Positions 10,466 through 18,513 of a stretch of DNA of 62,919 bases are shown here, one piece after another (position 1 is the stretch's first letter; every line of letters starts with the position of its first letter). The notes under the pieces were generated by a model. The model ran no database searches and had not been told where the DNA came from. It saw only the letters and a program-made list of their open reading frames with translations. The stretch spans positions 1 through 62,919 of the forward strand of contig JAMOQK010000007.1 in NCBI GenBank assembly GCA_027064045.1, given 5' to 3'. Source of the DNA: Sulfurimonas sp. Its GTDB lineage: Bacteria; Campylobacterota; Campylobacteria; Campylobacterales; Sulfurimonadaceae. The translations under genes were made by a program, and so were the position numbers.

Positions 10466-10771
10466 ATGAATATATCAAATAATATTTCATCAATTCAAGC
10501 TAATCAAACTATGATGAATACAAATGCGAACAATGTTGCAAATGTTAATACGGATGGTTTTATACCTAGTAACACAACTATTTCCGATACTGAAAACTCA
10601 GTTACAGCAAACACGAGTATGGCAGATGATAACTTTTCACAAAAAAGCCAAACTGATTTAGCAAAAGAGTTAACAGATCAAATTACTATACAAAATACAA
10701 CTGAAGCAAATGTCGTAACTATTAAAACACAAGATGATGTGCTTGGTTCGTTATTGGATTTAAAAGCTTAA
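10466..10771 (+). CDS. Small orphan flagellar-rod-like protein
   Basis: 101 residues from the ATG preceded by AAAGGAG (the track's earlier ATG lies in the -10 box). The N-terminus MNISNNISSIQANQTMMNTN followed by NNVANVNTDGF matches the conserved rod/hook N-terminal motif of FlgB/C/F/G/E proteins. The rest is short, Thr/Asn-rich and lacks the usual beta domain, although the C-terminal helix (residues ~60-100) could mirror the FlgC-type coiled coil. It is far from other flagellar genes. It may be a minor axial or export-related protein; it is not FlgC itself, which is longer. Confidence 0.6.
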   Translation: MNISNNISSIQANQTMMNTNANNVANVNTDGFIPSNTTISDTENSVTANTSMADDNFSQKSQTDLAKELTDQITIQNTTEANVVTIKTQDDVLGSLLDLKA

Positions 10772-10774
10772 AAT

Positions 10775-12139
10775 TTATTGAGTGAGTATATTAAAACTTT
10801 TTAACTTATTTAAGATGGATGATTCTTCGTCAAAATTGTTTTGATACTTGCCTATCTCAAGTGTACTTAGTATAGTTTTACCTATGATAATCCTTCCGTA
10901 AATACCATCTTTTTTAGTTTTTATACCCCAAGTGTTATGAAGAATTATTACATCACCATTATACACTCCAACATATAAAGCTATATGACCTCTTTTATAA
11001 AGTAAGGTTTGAAATGGTATGGCCTGTTCTTTGATAAGCTTTATTTTTTCATCATTACTTAAATCTTCTAAAGAAATAACCTTGCCAACTTTTGCTTGTT
11101 GTGATGAATTTCTAGGTAACCAAATACCAAACGGTGCAAATATATCACGCATAGTAGAAGAACAATCTCTTTGCCCATAAATACCACCCCATCCATAATT
11201 TGATTTAGACACTTCTGAAATAATACGATTTAAATTTTGTTTTGTTAATTTCAAAACACCTTTATGAGATATATCTTTATCTATTTTTGCTTTAACATAT
11301 AATGGTTGGAAACCTTTATATTTTGAGATTGCCAAAACTATATAATTTTTATCTGTTTCTTTAATCAAAGCCAACATCATACCTATTTTTGAATCAAACA
11401 AAAATTTTCCATCTACACTATATATAGGTATATTGTCTTTGGTTAAAAAAATCTGCTCTGCTTTTTGCCATTGTTTTGCGTATCTATCTTTTAGTGTCAC
11501 TATATCTGCACTTTTTACCCAACCAGATGCAAAACTAGTAAATATATATGCCCACTCTTTATCTTTAGAAAAATGGGAAATAAAAATAGGCTTATTTGCA
11601 GAAACTGTACTGTTTTGAAGATAATCAAACGGAAAACCCTCACCAGCTAGTAATGGATCTCGTAGCAGTGGTCTAGTTGTTGGAAACGCTCTGATATTTA
11701 GATGTTCAAGAGTAACAGCTTTTTTATTAACACTAAGATATTCATCAAAATTTGCATTTAAATAATTTTTTTCAAAAAAACTTTTATCTAAAAGTTGAAG
11801 ATTTTCTCCATAGCTACTTCCCACTCTGTATGATTTAAATGGCCATTTTATACTTTCAACACTTTCCCCAGGTGTTTTAAAATTCCAGACTCTAAAATAA
11901 TTTTTTTCATACTTTTTTTGAATATCATATAATGAAACACTGTCGTTAATCTTTGATGTAAACTCTTTTATATCTTGAGGTGTATGTTCTAAATCATATA
12001 TTTGAGTTTTTTCTATATCGATACAAACTTCTGTTGTTGTTTTAACTTTCAACTCCTTTTTTGAAGAACAAGCTATAAAGTTAAAAACTAAAAACCCCAT
12101 CAATATATATCTAAAAATACTCAAATTAAAACCTTTCAT
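10775..12139 (-). CDS. SH3-containing NlpC/P60 cell-wall peptidase lipoprotein
   Basis: 454 residues from the ATG at 12139 (a TTG one codon upstream is the track's start). An N-terminal hydrophobic segment ends in lipobox FIAC, so it is a lipoprotein. SH3-like regions fill the middle (about 100-270). The C-terminal NlpC/P60 domain has the catalytic Cys in YGQRDCSSTMRD (about residue 325), His in RGHIALYVG (about 384) and LHNTWG. It probably cleaves peptidoglycan stem peptides. Its start overlaps the stop of the S24 regulator gene (TGATG), so the two are one operon. A regulator controlling a wall peptidase in one operon is unusual. Confidence 0.85.
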   Translation of the reverse strand: MKGFNLSIFRYILMGFLVFNFIACSSKKELKVKTTTEVCIDIEKTQIYDLEHTPQDIKEFTSKINDSVSLYDIQKKYEKNYFRVWNFKTPGESVESIKWPFKSYRVGSSYGENLQLLDKSFFEKNYLNANFDEYLSVNKKAVTLEHLNIRAFPTTRPLLRDPLLAGEGFPFDYLQNSTVSANKPIFISHFSKDKEWAYIFTSFASGWVKSADIVTLKDRYAKQWQKAEQIFLTKDNIPIYSVDGKFLFDSKIGMMLALIKETDKNYIVLAISKYKGFQPLYVKAKIDKDISHKGVLKLTKQNLNRIISEVSKSNYGWGGIYGQRDCSSTMRDIFAPFGIWLPRNSSQQAKVGKVISLEDLSNDEKIKLIKEQAIPFQTLLYKRGHIALYVGVYNGDVIILHNTWGIKTKKDGIYGRIIIGKTILSTLEIGKYQNNFDEESSILNKLKSFNILTQ

Positions 12140-12798
12140 CAATCCACATCACCAAATCTACTAACAACTCTACCAATAACCTCGACATCATCTACATCAA
12201 GAGTTTGAGTTGAGTAAACTTGATTATCTGATATTATATCTATTTTTCCATCTAAGCGTTTTTGAATTCTCTTAATAAAAAGACCAGATTCTGTTCTAAT
12301 GGTAAATATACCACCCCTTTGAAGATCAGTTTTAGCTCTGTTAATAAACACTATGTCATTATAACTAAAAGTTGGTTCCATAGAATCACCAGATACATTT
12401 ATAGCTTCTATATTTTTTAATTCTCTCTCTCCACCAAGCATAAAAACAAACTGTTCAGGTATCTCAATCTCCTGCATATCTTCACACTCCACATCACCTC
12501 CCCCACCAGCGCTTGCACTAACATCATTAAAATACTTTATCATATAAAATTTATTTGTAGCTTCTATTAAACTTTCTGGCGATTGTCCATAAAGCATCCA
12601 GTTTATAGATATAGATTTTGTTGCACAAAAATCCAAAAGCTCAACATAAGGAATTTTATTTCTTTTTTTCATTGTTGCAAAATTCATTTGAGTAATATTT
12701 AATATATCTGCAACATCTTTATCAAATATCTTTTTAGAACTAAATTCAGAAGATATTATACTTTTTATCTCTTCTACTATCTCGGCAAAAGTATTCAC
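12139..12798 (-). CDS. CI/LexA-like S24 self-cleaving repressor
   Basis: 219 residues. An N-terminal HTH of phage CI type (about 25-75, DKDVADILNITQMNFATMKK) is followed by a linker and a C-terminal S24 peptidase domain. The catalytic Ser is S139 in SGDSMEPT and the Lys K176 in LFIKRIQ. The candidate autocleavage bond is A97-G98 in SASAGGGG. So it could be inactivated by RecA-stimulated self-cleavage, like CI or LexA, although it is not a standard LexA. The start is GTG with a G-rich ribosome site AAAAAAGGGG. A promoter and a palindrome lie upstream; it likely represses itself and the divergent 27-codon ORF. Confidence 0.85.
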   Translation of the reverse strand: MNTFAEIVEEIKSIISSEFSSKKIFDKDVADILNITQMNFATMKKRNKIPYVELLDFCATKSISINWMLYGQSPESLIEATNKFYMIKYFNDVSASAGGGGDVECEDMQEIEIPEQFVFMLGGERELKNIEAINVSGDSMEPTFSYNDIVFINRAKTDLQRGGIFTIRTESGLFIKRIQKRLDGKIDIISDNQVYSTQTLDVDDVEVIGRVVSRFGDVD

Positions 12799-12828
12799 AA
12801 TAGCCCCTTTTTTGCTAAATATAGTAAA

Positions 12829-12857
12829 AGTATAATGTAAAAACGCAATAAAGTCAA
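12829..12857 (-). promoter_or_regulatory. Promoter of the S24 repressor-lipoprotein operon
   Basis: Reading the minus strand, TTGACT (12857-12852), a 17-nt spacer and TATACT (12834-12829) form a near-consensus sigma-70 promoter, predicted to start transcription near 12822, about 24 nt before the GTG at 12798. Confidence 0.6.
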
Positions 12858-12862
12858 AATAA

Positions 12863-12881
12863 ATATGTCAATTTGTCATAT
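12863..12881. promoter_or_regulatory. 19-bp palindromic operator in the divergent repressor region
   Basis: ATATGTCAATTTGTCATAT is an inverted repeat around a central T (ATATG-T-CAA / TTG-T-CATAT, with a single T:T mismatch per arm). It overlaps the -35 of the rightward promoter and lies 5 nt from the -35 of the leftward promoter, the geometry expected for autoregulation and repression of the divergent gene. Confidence 0.6.
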
Positions 12882-12900
12882 TTTTTACTTTTTTTATAAA
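12873..12900 (+). promoter_or_regulatory. Rightward promoter facing the 27-codon ORF
   Basis: TTGTCA (12873-12878), 16 nt, then TATAAA (12895-12900). The -35 lies inside the palindrome at 12863-12881, so the promoter should be blocked when the repressor binds. Confidence 0.5.
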
Positions 12901-12939
12901 AAACATGTAATATCAAATAATTTATCTAAAGGATTTAAA

Positions 12940-13023
12940 ATGTTAATATTTATTGAAAATGCACAAAGTTTATTTCAAAAGTTTGAAAACAACATAGAGA
13001 TTTTAGCAAATAGATTTTTTTAA
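12940..13023 (+). CDS. 27-residue small ORF divergent from the S24 repressor
   Basis: Too short for the ORF track. ATG at 12940 has a good ribosome site (AAAGGA, 7 nt upstream), its own promoter and an operator. The peptide is MLIFIENAQSLFQKFENNIE plus ILANRFF, which would form an amphipathic helix. I do not recognise it. Its position opposite a CI-like repressor suggests a damage-induced or antirepressor-like or membrane-active small peptide, but this is inference. Its last 4 nt overlap the end of the convergent 48-residue membrane protein gene. Confidence 0.4.
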   Translation: MLIFIENAQSLFQKFENNIEILANRFF

Positions 13024-13166
13024 TCTTCTTTTTTTGCTTTATCTAGTTCATCTCTTTTAAATTGTTCTTCTCTTGCAGCAGATTTATTTTTGTGATAACC
13101 ACCAAAAATAAAGACCATAAACAATAAAAAAAGAACAAGTACAATAGCATCTACGATAGGATTCAT
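13020..13166 (-). CDS. 48-residue single-pass membrane protein
   Basis: Missed by the ORF track. ATG at 13166 follows a perfect AAGGAG ribosome site. Sequence: a short N-terminus, one hydrophobic segment (about residues 5-25, IVLVLFLLFMVFIFGGY), and a charged tail (AAREEQFKRDELDKAKKED). The layout resembles small oxidase-associated CcoQ/FixQ-type or other tiny inner-membrane proteins, but I cannot assign it. The start overlaps the trmL stop by 4 nt (ATGA), implying coupled translation. A small hydrophobic protein near purU is also present in Campylobacter jejuni as I recall, so it may be conserved. Confidence 0.7.
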   Translation of the reverse strand: MNPIVDAIVLVLFLLFMVFIFGGYHKNKSAAREEQFKRDELDKAKKED

Positions 13167-13636
13167 ACTTGCTCCTTAAAATTATCGTAAGTCTGTCTAA
13201 TCGCATCATATAAAACTATCCCTGTACTTATAGCTAGATTTAGGCTTCTTCCATCGTTTGTCATTGGTATAGTTATGTTTTTATCTTTATATTTGTTTAA
13301 AATATTTTCAGGTATCCCTGCCGTTTCACTGCCAAAAAAGATAAAGTCGCCATCTTTAAACTCAGCTTCAAAATATGGTCTATCTGTCTTAGTAGTTGCG
13401 AAATAAGCATTATCTGTTATCTCGTTTTTTTCAAAAAACTCATCTATACTTTCCCATACATGCAAATCAAGCCTATGCCAATAATCAAGCCCTGCCCGTC
13501 TTACAGCTTTTTCATCTATATCAAACCCTATAGGTTTTATGATATGTAAAGTTGCTCCGGCATTAACACACAAACGACCTATCGCACCTGTATTATTTGG
13601 GATTTGAGGGTTTACTAAAACAAGATTAAAAGACAT
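13163..13636 (-). CDS. trmL: tRNA (cytidine/uridine-34 2'-O)-methyltransferase
   Basis: 157 residues, typical for TrmL (YibK), a SPOUT-class methyltransferase that modifies the wobble ribose of tRNA-Leu. Signatures: N-terminal LVNPQIPNNTGAIGRLCVNAG; middle FGSETAGIP; C-terminal trefoil-knot MTNDGRSLNLAISTGIVLYDAI. It abuts purU (1 nt) and overlaps the small membrane protein by 4 nt. Cytoplasmic. Confidence 0.92.
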   Translation of the reverse strand: MSFNLVLVNPQIPNNTGAIGRLCVNAGATLHIIKPIGFDIDEKAVRRAGLDYWHRLDLHVWESIDEFFEKNEITDNAYFATTKTDRPYFEAEFKDGDFIFFGSETAGIPENILNKYKDKNITIPMTNDGRSLNLAISTGIVLYDAIRQTYDNFKEQV

Positions 13637-14473
13637 CTAAAAAATCACCGTTTTGTTAGCATATACAAATATTCTATCTTCAAGAGCTAATTTTAAAGCA
13701 CGAGACAAAACAACTTTTTCCACATCTTTACCTGAACGCTGCATATCTCTCCAACCATAAGCATGATTTACATGGATAACCTCTTGAGCGATAATTGGAC
13801 CTTCATCTAAGTTATTGTTTACAAAATGTGCTGTTGCACCTATGATTTTAACTCCTCTGTCATATGCTTGTTTATAAGGATTAGCACCTATAAAAGCTGG
13901 TAAAAAAGAGTGATGAATATTTATAATTTTATCTTTATAAGTTTCAACAAACCTAGGTGTTAAAATACGCATATATTTTGCTAAAACTATATAATCAACA
14001 CTTTCAAAACCATTAATACACTCTATAACCTTACTCTCATGTTCCATTCTATCTAAATTTTCATGGGAAATTGTTATATATGGAATATCAAATTTTTTTA
14101 CAACATTCTCGAGTTTGTCATAGTTGGATATAACAGCTAAAATATTTGCTTCTAATTCTCCAGCTTCATGACGAATTAAAATATCTCCAAGTGCATGCAT
14201 CTCTTTTGTAGCCATTATTACTATATTTTTCTTTTTAGGTTCTATAACTTCTAAAGTAGAGTTTTTTGGTAAAACGCCATAGATAGAGTTTTTAAAATTT
14301 TCCACATCTATTTGACCATCAACAACACTTCTCATGAAAAATTTATTGTTTTCTTTATCAACAAATTCACTATTTGATAGGATATTTAAATCATTATTAT
14401 AAAAAATAGTAGATACTTTATAAACTAACCCTTTCTCATCATCTGCATCTATCAAAACTCTATATTGGCTCAC
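13637..14473 (-). CDS. purU: Formyltetrahydrofolate deformylase
   Basis: 278 residues. It hydrolyses 10-formyl-THF to formate and THF, balancing one-carbon pools. The N-terminal ACT domain (about 1-85, RVLIDADDEKGLVYKVSTIF) is followed by the formyltransferase-like hydrolase domain with HHSFLPAFIGANPYKQAYDR and GATAHFVNNNLDEGPIIAQEV, with catalytic His and Asp. The ATG overlaps the upstream 114-codon ORF stop by 4 nt. HypX at 51 kb consumes the same formyl-THF pool. Confidence 0.94.
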   Translation of the reverse strand: MSQYRVLIDADDEKGLVYKVSTIFYNNDLNILSNSEFVDKENNKFFMRSVVDGQIDVENFKNSIYGVLPKNSTLEVIEPKKKNIVIMATKEMHALGDILIRHEAGELEANILAVISNYDKLENVVKKFDIPYITISHENLDRMEHESKVIECINGFESVDYIVLAKYMRILTPRFVETYKDKIINIHHSFLPAFIGANPYKQAYDRGVKIIGATAHFVNNNLDEGPIIAQEVIHVNHAYGWRDMQRSGKDVEKVVLSRALKLALEDRIFVYANKTVIF

Positions 14474-14799
14474 TTTTTATTTCCTTTTTCTAAACTCTCA
14501 ACTCTGGAGTCTATAGTTGCTAACACATATTCTAAAAAATTAAGTGTTAAATCAACTTTAGCTTCTATATTTACATTATTTGGTGCTTGAAAACCTTCAA
14601 AAAGAACTAAGAGTCTCTCCCTGATTGAATTTAAATAACTAAGTTCACTATCTGAATTTTCAACTATAACTTCTTCTGGTTGTAAATCTTTTTTTATTTT
14701 AAGAGGTTTATTTTGTTCTACCTGAGGCTGTTGTTTGGGTTGGGGCTGAGTTTCCTCCATCTCTGCTAAAGTAGAAAGTATTACATCTTTTAGTTCCAT
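14470..14799 (-). CDS. Conserved small protein with Gln/Pro-rich linker, unknown function
   Basis: 109 residues from ATG 14799 ([10 protein letters not shown]); the track's GTG at 14814 adds five residues. Two helical ends flank a low-complexity QPQPKQQPQVEQNK segment (about 18-32). There is no signal or membrane segment. Position upstream of purU corresponds to the Cj0788 region of Campylobacter as I recall, where a similarly sized protein has been called CiaD; homology cannot be shown here. The start lies inside the 3' end of the TPR gene, so translation is coupled. Confidence 0.6.
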   Translation of the reverse strand: MELKDVILSTLAEMEETQPQPKQQPQVEQNKPLKIKKDLQPEEVIVENSDSELSYLNSIRERLLVLFEGFQAPNNVNIEAKVDLTLNFLEYVLATIDSRVESLEKGNKK

Positions 14800-15038
14800 G
14801 ATTTCATTAACCACCTTTCAAACTCATTAAATTCTATCTCTGTGTCCATCTTGATAAAAAACTCTTTCATCTCATTATCGACATTTAAAAATTTTTTTCT
14901 CATACCAGATAATCTTCGTATAGCAATTTTTGCATCACTATTAGACGGTTCTTTTTTTAAAATCTCTTTGTAAATATCCAAAGCCTCCTCTTTGAGACCT
15001 TGAAGTTCATATATATTTGCTAGTGTTAGCGTTTGCAT
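14790..15038 (-). CDS. Short TPR-like protein
   Basis: 82 residues. The first ~35 form one tetratricopeptide unit ([20 protein letters not shown]), followed by [20 protein letters not shown] and an acidic C-terminus. There is no signal peptide. A small scaffold or binding protein, partner unknown, probably functionally linked to the 109-residue protein with which it overlaps. Its start lies 13 nt inside the leuB 3' end. Confidence 0.65.
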   Translation of the reverse strand: MQTLTLANIYELQGLKEEALDIYKEILKKEPSNSDAKIAIRRLSGMRKKFLNVDNEMKEFFIKMDTEIEFNEFERWLMKSWN

Positions 15039-16105
15039 TTTGCAACATAATTAGCGATGATGGAACCCATCTCACTTGTTGAACAAACTTCTTTAGCATC
15101 AAACTGAGCTAAATCTTGAGTTCTATAACCCTCGCTAAGCACCTTTTTAACAGCTTCATCTATTCTATCTGCAGCTTCAACCTCTTCAAAGGCATATCTA
15201 AGCATCATAGAAGCAGATGATATAGTTGCTATTGGATTAGCTATTCCCTGACCTGCAATATCTGGTGCAGAGCCATGAATAGGTTCATAAACACCGATTT
15301 TTGAGCCAACAGATGCTGATGGTAAAAGACCGATTGAACCTGAAAGCATTGAAGCTTCATCGCTTAAAATATCTCCAAAAATATTTCCTGTCAACATAAC
15401 ATCAAACTGTTTAGGATCTCGTATGAGTTGCATAGCAGCATTATCAACATACATATGTGACAACTCAACTTCAGGGTACTCTTTTGCTACCTCTTCAACA
15501 GTTTCTCTCCAAAGCTGAGAAACATCCAAAACATTTGCTTTATCGATTGAGCATACTCTTTTACTTCTTTTCATAGCTATCTCAAAAGCGTTGTGAGCGA
15601 TACGAACTATCTCGTTACGAGAATAAACCATAGTATTCCAACCCTTAGTTTCATCTCTACCTTTTGGTTCACCAAAATAGATACCACCAATAAGCTCACG
15701 AACAACCATAAGATCAACACCTTTCACGATAGAAGGTTTCAAAGATGAAGCATTCACAAGTTCATCATACACAACAGCAGGACGAAGATTTGCATAAACT
15801 CCAAGCTCTTTACGAAATCTTAAAAGTCCACTTTCTGGTCTCTTCTCACGAGGCAAAGTATCCCATTTCTCACCACCAATAGCACCAAAAAGAACTGCAT
15901 CTGAATTTAATGATTTATTGATGGTTTCTTGAGGAAGTGGATCACCTGTAATATCATAAGCACAACCACCCATCAAAGCTTCATCATATCTAAAATCAAA
16001 ATCATAGCAAGAAGCAACAGCATCTAAAACTTTTACAGCCTCTTCTACTATTTCAGGTCCAATTCCATCACCTTTTATAAGTGTAATTTTATATATTTTC
16101 ATCAT
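15026..16105 (-). CDS. leuB: 3-Isopropylmalate dehydrogenase
   Basis: 359 residues, normal length. It oxidatively decarboxylates 3-isopropylmalate with NAD in leucine synthesis. Signatures: [40 protein letters not shown] and the metal/NAD region [23 protein letters not shown] with [15 protein letters not shown]. Its ATG overlaps the leuD stop (4 nt). Confidence 0.96.
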   Translation of the reverse strand: MMKIYKITLIKGDGIGPEIVEEAVKVLDAVASCYDFDFRYDEALMGGCAYDITGDPLPQETINKSLNSDAVLFGAIGGEKWDTLPREKRPESGLLRFRKELGVYANLRPAVVYDELVNASSLKPSIVKGVDLMVVRELIGGIYFGEPKGRDETKGWNTMVYSRNEIVRIAHNAFEIAMKRSKRVCSIDKANVLDVSQLWRETVEEVAKEYPEVELSHMYVDNAAMQLIRDPKQFDVMLTGNIFGDILSDEASMLSGSIGLLPSASVGSKIGVYEPIHGSAPDIAGQGIANPIATISSASMMLRYAFEEVEAADRIDEAVKKVLSEGYRTQDLAQFDAKEVCSTSEMGSIIANYVAKCKR

Positions 16106-16605
16106 TTACCTTTTATCTCATTTTGTGCAAAATTCATTAACCCACCTGCATCTATCAGCTCTTGCATAAATTCTGGAATAGGTGTGAAGTTATATGATTT
16201 ATTTGTAGTTTTGTTGGTGATTGTTCCATTGTTCATGTCTATACTGATTTCATCACCCTCTTTTATCTCACTACTCTCTCTTAGTTCAAATATAGGAAGC
16301 CCCATATTAAAAGCATTACGATAAAATATTCTTGCAAAAGTTGGTGCAATAATAGCAGCAACACCTGCAGCTTTTAAAGCTATTGGAGCGTGTTCACGAG
16401 AACTTCCACAACCAAAATTTTCATCAGCAACTATAATGTCACCAGCACTCATTTTGTTTACAAATTCTGGATCAGCATCTTCCATAACATGTTTTGCCAA
16501 CTCTTCTGGTACTGATGTATTTAGATACCTAGCAGCGATTATCAAATCTGTATCAATATCTTTTCCAAAAGTCCAAACTTTTCCGTCAATATTTGTTTTT
16601 TGCAT
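16102..16605 (-). CDS. leuD: 3-Isopropylmalate dehydratase small subunit
   Basis: 167 residues, the compact form. Together with LeuC (not in this window) it isomerises isopropylmalate. Signatures: [32 protein letters not shown] and [12 protein letters not shown]. It leads the leuD-leuB-TPR-109aa-purU-trmL-48aa run, an apparent single transcription unit with overlaps throughout. ATG start. Confidence 0.95.
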   Translation of the reverse strand: MQKTNIDGKVWTFGKDIDTDLIIAARYLNTSVPEELAKHVMEDADPEFVNKMSAGDIIVADENFGCGSSREHAPIALKAAGVAAIIAPTFARIFYRNAFNMGLPIFELRESSEIKEGDEISIDMNNGTITNKTTNKSYNFTPIPEFMQELIDAGGLMNFAQNEIKGK

Positions 16606-16678
16606 TGTTAAAAATCCTATGTTTTTACTAAATAAGTTTGCGATTGTATCTAAAATGTAATTTATATTATATTAAAAA

Positions 16679-16724
16679 CCACATTGGCATGTGGGAATAA
16701 GCTTGATTTTGAAGATTATCAAGC
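16679..16724. other. Two hairpins between flgG and leuD, the first containing a CCACATGCCA-type word
   Basis: The gap 16606-16740 holds no gene. CCACAT-TGGC-ATGTGG (16679-16694) is a 6-bp hairpin whose right arm is part of the exact word TGGCATGTGG. GCTTGAT (16701-16707) pairs with ATCAAGC (16718-16724) around a 10-nt loop and could end flgG transcription on the minus strand, although no strong T run follows. Confidence 0.45.
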
Positions 16725-16740
16725 CTATTTCAAAAAGTAA

Positions 16741-17529
16741 TTATCGTTTTAAATTATTAGTAGTTTGTAGCATTTCATCACTTGTTGTGATTATTTTTGA
16801 GTTAGAATCATAAGCTCTTTGACCAGTAATCAGGTCTGTAAGTTCAACAACAAGTTCAACATTACTAAGTTCAACAAAACCTTGTCTTAAAGTACCAAGA
16901 CCATCAATTCCTGGTGTACCCTCAACTGGCTGACCTGAGCTGTCTGTTTCTATATAAAGGTTATCCCCAAGAGAGTGAAGACCAGCTGGGTTTACATAAT
17001 TTGTTAAATTGATTTGTCCAACTTGAGTTGCTTGTGTTTGCCCAGGTTGAATAACAGTCACAATACCATCTGTACCTATACTAATATTTGTAGCATCTTC
17101 TGGAATTACAATTTCAGGTACAAGTTTATACCCATCGCTATTTACAATTGTTCCATTGTCATCGATTTTAAAAGCACCATTTTTAGAATAAACTTCTGTA
17201 CCGTCTGGAAGTTCAAGTTTAAAAAAACCTCTACCAGTAATAGCCATGTCTAGTTGATTGTCAGTTTGTTTAAGACTTCCTTCTGAAAATATTTTATTTA
17301 TAGCTGTTGGTCTAACACCAAGTCCAACTTCAACACCAGTAGGACTTTTTGTCACATCACTAGTAGAAGTTCCAGCATATTCCATAACATGGTACATCAA
17401 ATCTGCAAACTCTGCACGAGATTTTTTAAATCCTATTGTATTCACATTGGCAATATTATTGGCTGTTGTATCTATCTGTGTTTGCATACCTAACATTCCT
17501 GTTGAGGCTGTATAAAGTGATTGCATCAT
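16741..17529 (-). CDS. flgG: Flagellar distal rod protein FlgG
   Basis: 262 residues, standard for FlgG. The N-terminus MMQSLYTASTGMLGMQTQID with ANNIANVNTIGFKKSRAEF is the rod signature; the C-terminal helix VELVVELTDLITGQRAYDSN and KIITTSDEMLQTTNNLKR complete the coiled-coil D0 domain. Exported by the flagellar type III system, without a cleaved signal. It lies 19 nt downstream of flgF and is presumably co-transcribed from the sigma-54 promoter. Confidence 0.95.
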   Translation of the reverse strand: MMQSLYTASTGMLGMQTQIDTTANNIANVNTIGFKKSRAEFADLMYHVMEYAGTSTSDVTKSPTGVEVGLGVRPTAINKIFSEGSLKQTDNQLDMAITGRGFFKLELPDGTEVYSKNGAFKIDDNGTIVNSDGYKLVPEIVIPEDATNISIGTDGIVTVIQPGQTQATQVGQINLTNYVNPAGLHSLGDNLYIETDSSGQPVEGTPGIDGLGTLRQGFVELSNVELVVELTDLITGQRAYDSNSKIITTSDEMLQTTNNLKR

Positions 17530-17548
17530 AATTTTATCCTTATTTTAT

Positions 17549-18370
17549 CTAGTTTTTACTTGCGATTTTTTCAATTGCATCACGGTTCATATCATTCATC
17601 TGAGCATCCATAACTTTTTGATACATTCCAACCAAACGATTTGTTTCTATAAGTTGTGTCATCATTTTTACTGCATTTACATTACTTTTTTCTGTAAAAC
17701 CCTGTAAAACTGCATCACTCTCTTCAACACTTTGTAATTTATTTATCTCATCACAAACAAAAAGATTATCACCCTCTTTTTTTAAATGTGCTGTATTTGA
17801 TGGTTGAGCTATAAAAAGTTTTGATCCCATTGTCATTTTTGATGTATTTGGCAAATTTGTATAAAACTGTCCATTCTTATCTACTTTTATAACACTGTTT
17901 TGTATATCGAATTCAACAGTATTTTGAGTCTTAAAATAATCATCAGATAAAACTTCATAACCCTGTTTTGTGACAAGTTTGCCCTCATCGTTGGTTGTAA
18001 AAGAACCATCCCTTGTAAGTCTAATACCCTGTGGAGTTTTAACTGCGAAAAACAATCCCTCTTTTGAAAGTGCAAAATCCAATGTATTTGATGATTTTTG
18101 CATACTTCCAACAGAATAATCTGTATATCCATCAACAATTTGTGGAACTCTAGCCATTGTTCTGTTTATAAATTTAGCTGCATCTTTAGTTTGATTCTCA
18201 TGTGGAAGTTCATCTCTTGCATCTTTATAAAGACGCATAAAGTCACCAACTATAAGGTCATTCTCTTTAAATCCAGTTGTATTAACATTTGCAAGATTAT
18301 TGGCGATAGTATCAAGTCGATTAAACTGTGTAACCATACCAGCTGCTGAACTATAATAACCAGTTTGCAT
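17549..18370 (-). CDS. flgF: Flagellar proximal rod protein FlgF (FlgG2-like)
   Basis: 273 residues. N-terminal rod motif MQTGYYSSAAGMVTQFNRLD, NNLANVNTTGFKENDL; C-terminal NVNAVKMMTQLIETNRLVGM. In Campylobacter the equivalent neighbour of flgG is annotated flgG2 or flgF. It forms part of the rod through the periplasm. ATG start; a clear RpoN promoter lies 36-52 nt upstream. Confidence 0.88.
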   Translation of the reverse strand: MQTGYYSSAAGMVTQFNRLDTIANNLANVNTTGFKENDLIVGDFMRLYKDARDELPHENQTKDAAKFINRTMARVPQIVDGYTDYSVGSMQKSSNTLDFALSKEGLFFAVKTPQGIRLTRDGSFTTNDEGKLVTKQGYEVLSDDYFKTQNTVEFDIQNSVIKVDKNGQFYTNLPNTSKMTMGSKLFIAQPSNTAHLKKEGDNLFVCDEINKLQSVEESDAVLQGFTEKSNVNAVKMMTQLIETNRLVGMYQKVMDAQMNDMNRDAIEKIASKN

Positions 18371-18405
18371 ATATTTTCCTATTTTGATTTAATTATTCAA
18401 AAGAT

Positions 18406-18422
18406 AGCAAAGAGTGTTCCAA
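18406..18422 (-). promoter_or_regulatory. Sigma-54 (RpoN) promoter of flgF-flgG
   Basis: On the minus strand TTGGAACACTCTTTGCT carries GG and GC separated by exactly 10 nt, the -24/-12 geometry. It closely matches the TTGGAACA-N-TTTGCT form known from Campylobacter and Helicobacter flagellar class 2 genes. Predicted start is near 18395, leaving a ~25 nt leader before the flgF ATG. Confidence 0.85.
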
Positions 18423-18513
18423 AAAAAATTATGTCTAAAAAAGTAAACTTTAAGAAGATTTGGGTATAATCCACTCTTTAAAAAATCTTAAATACCACTG
18501 GGGTAAACTGCAA

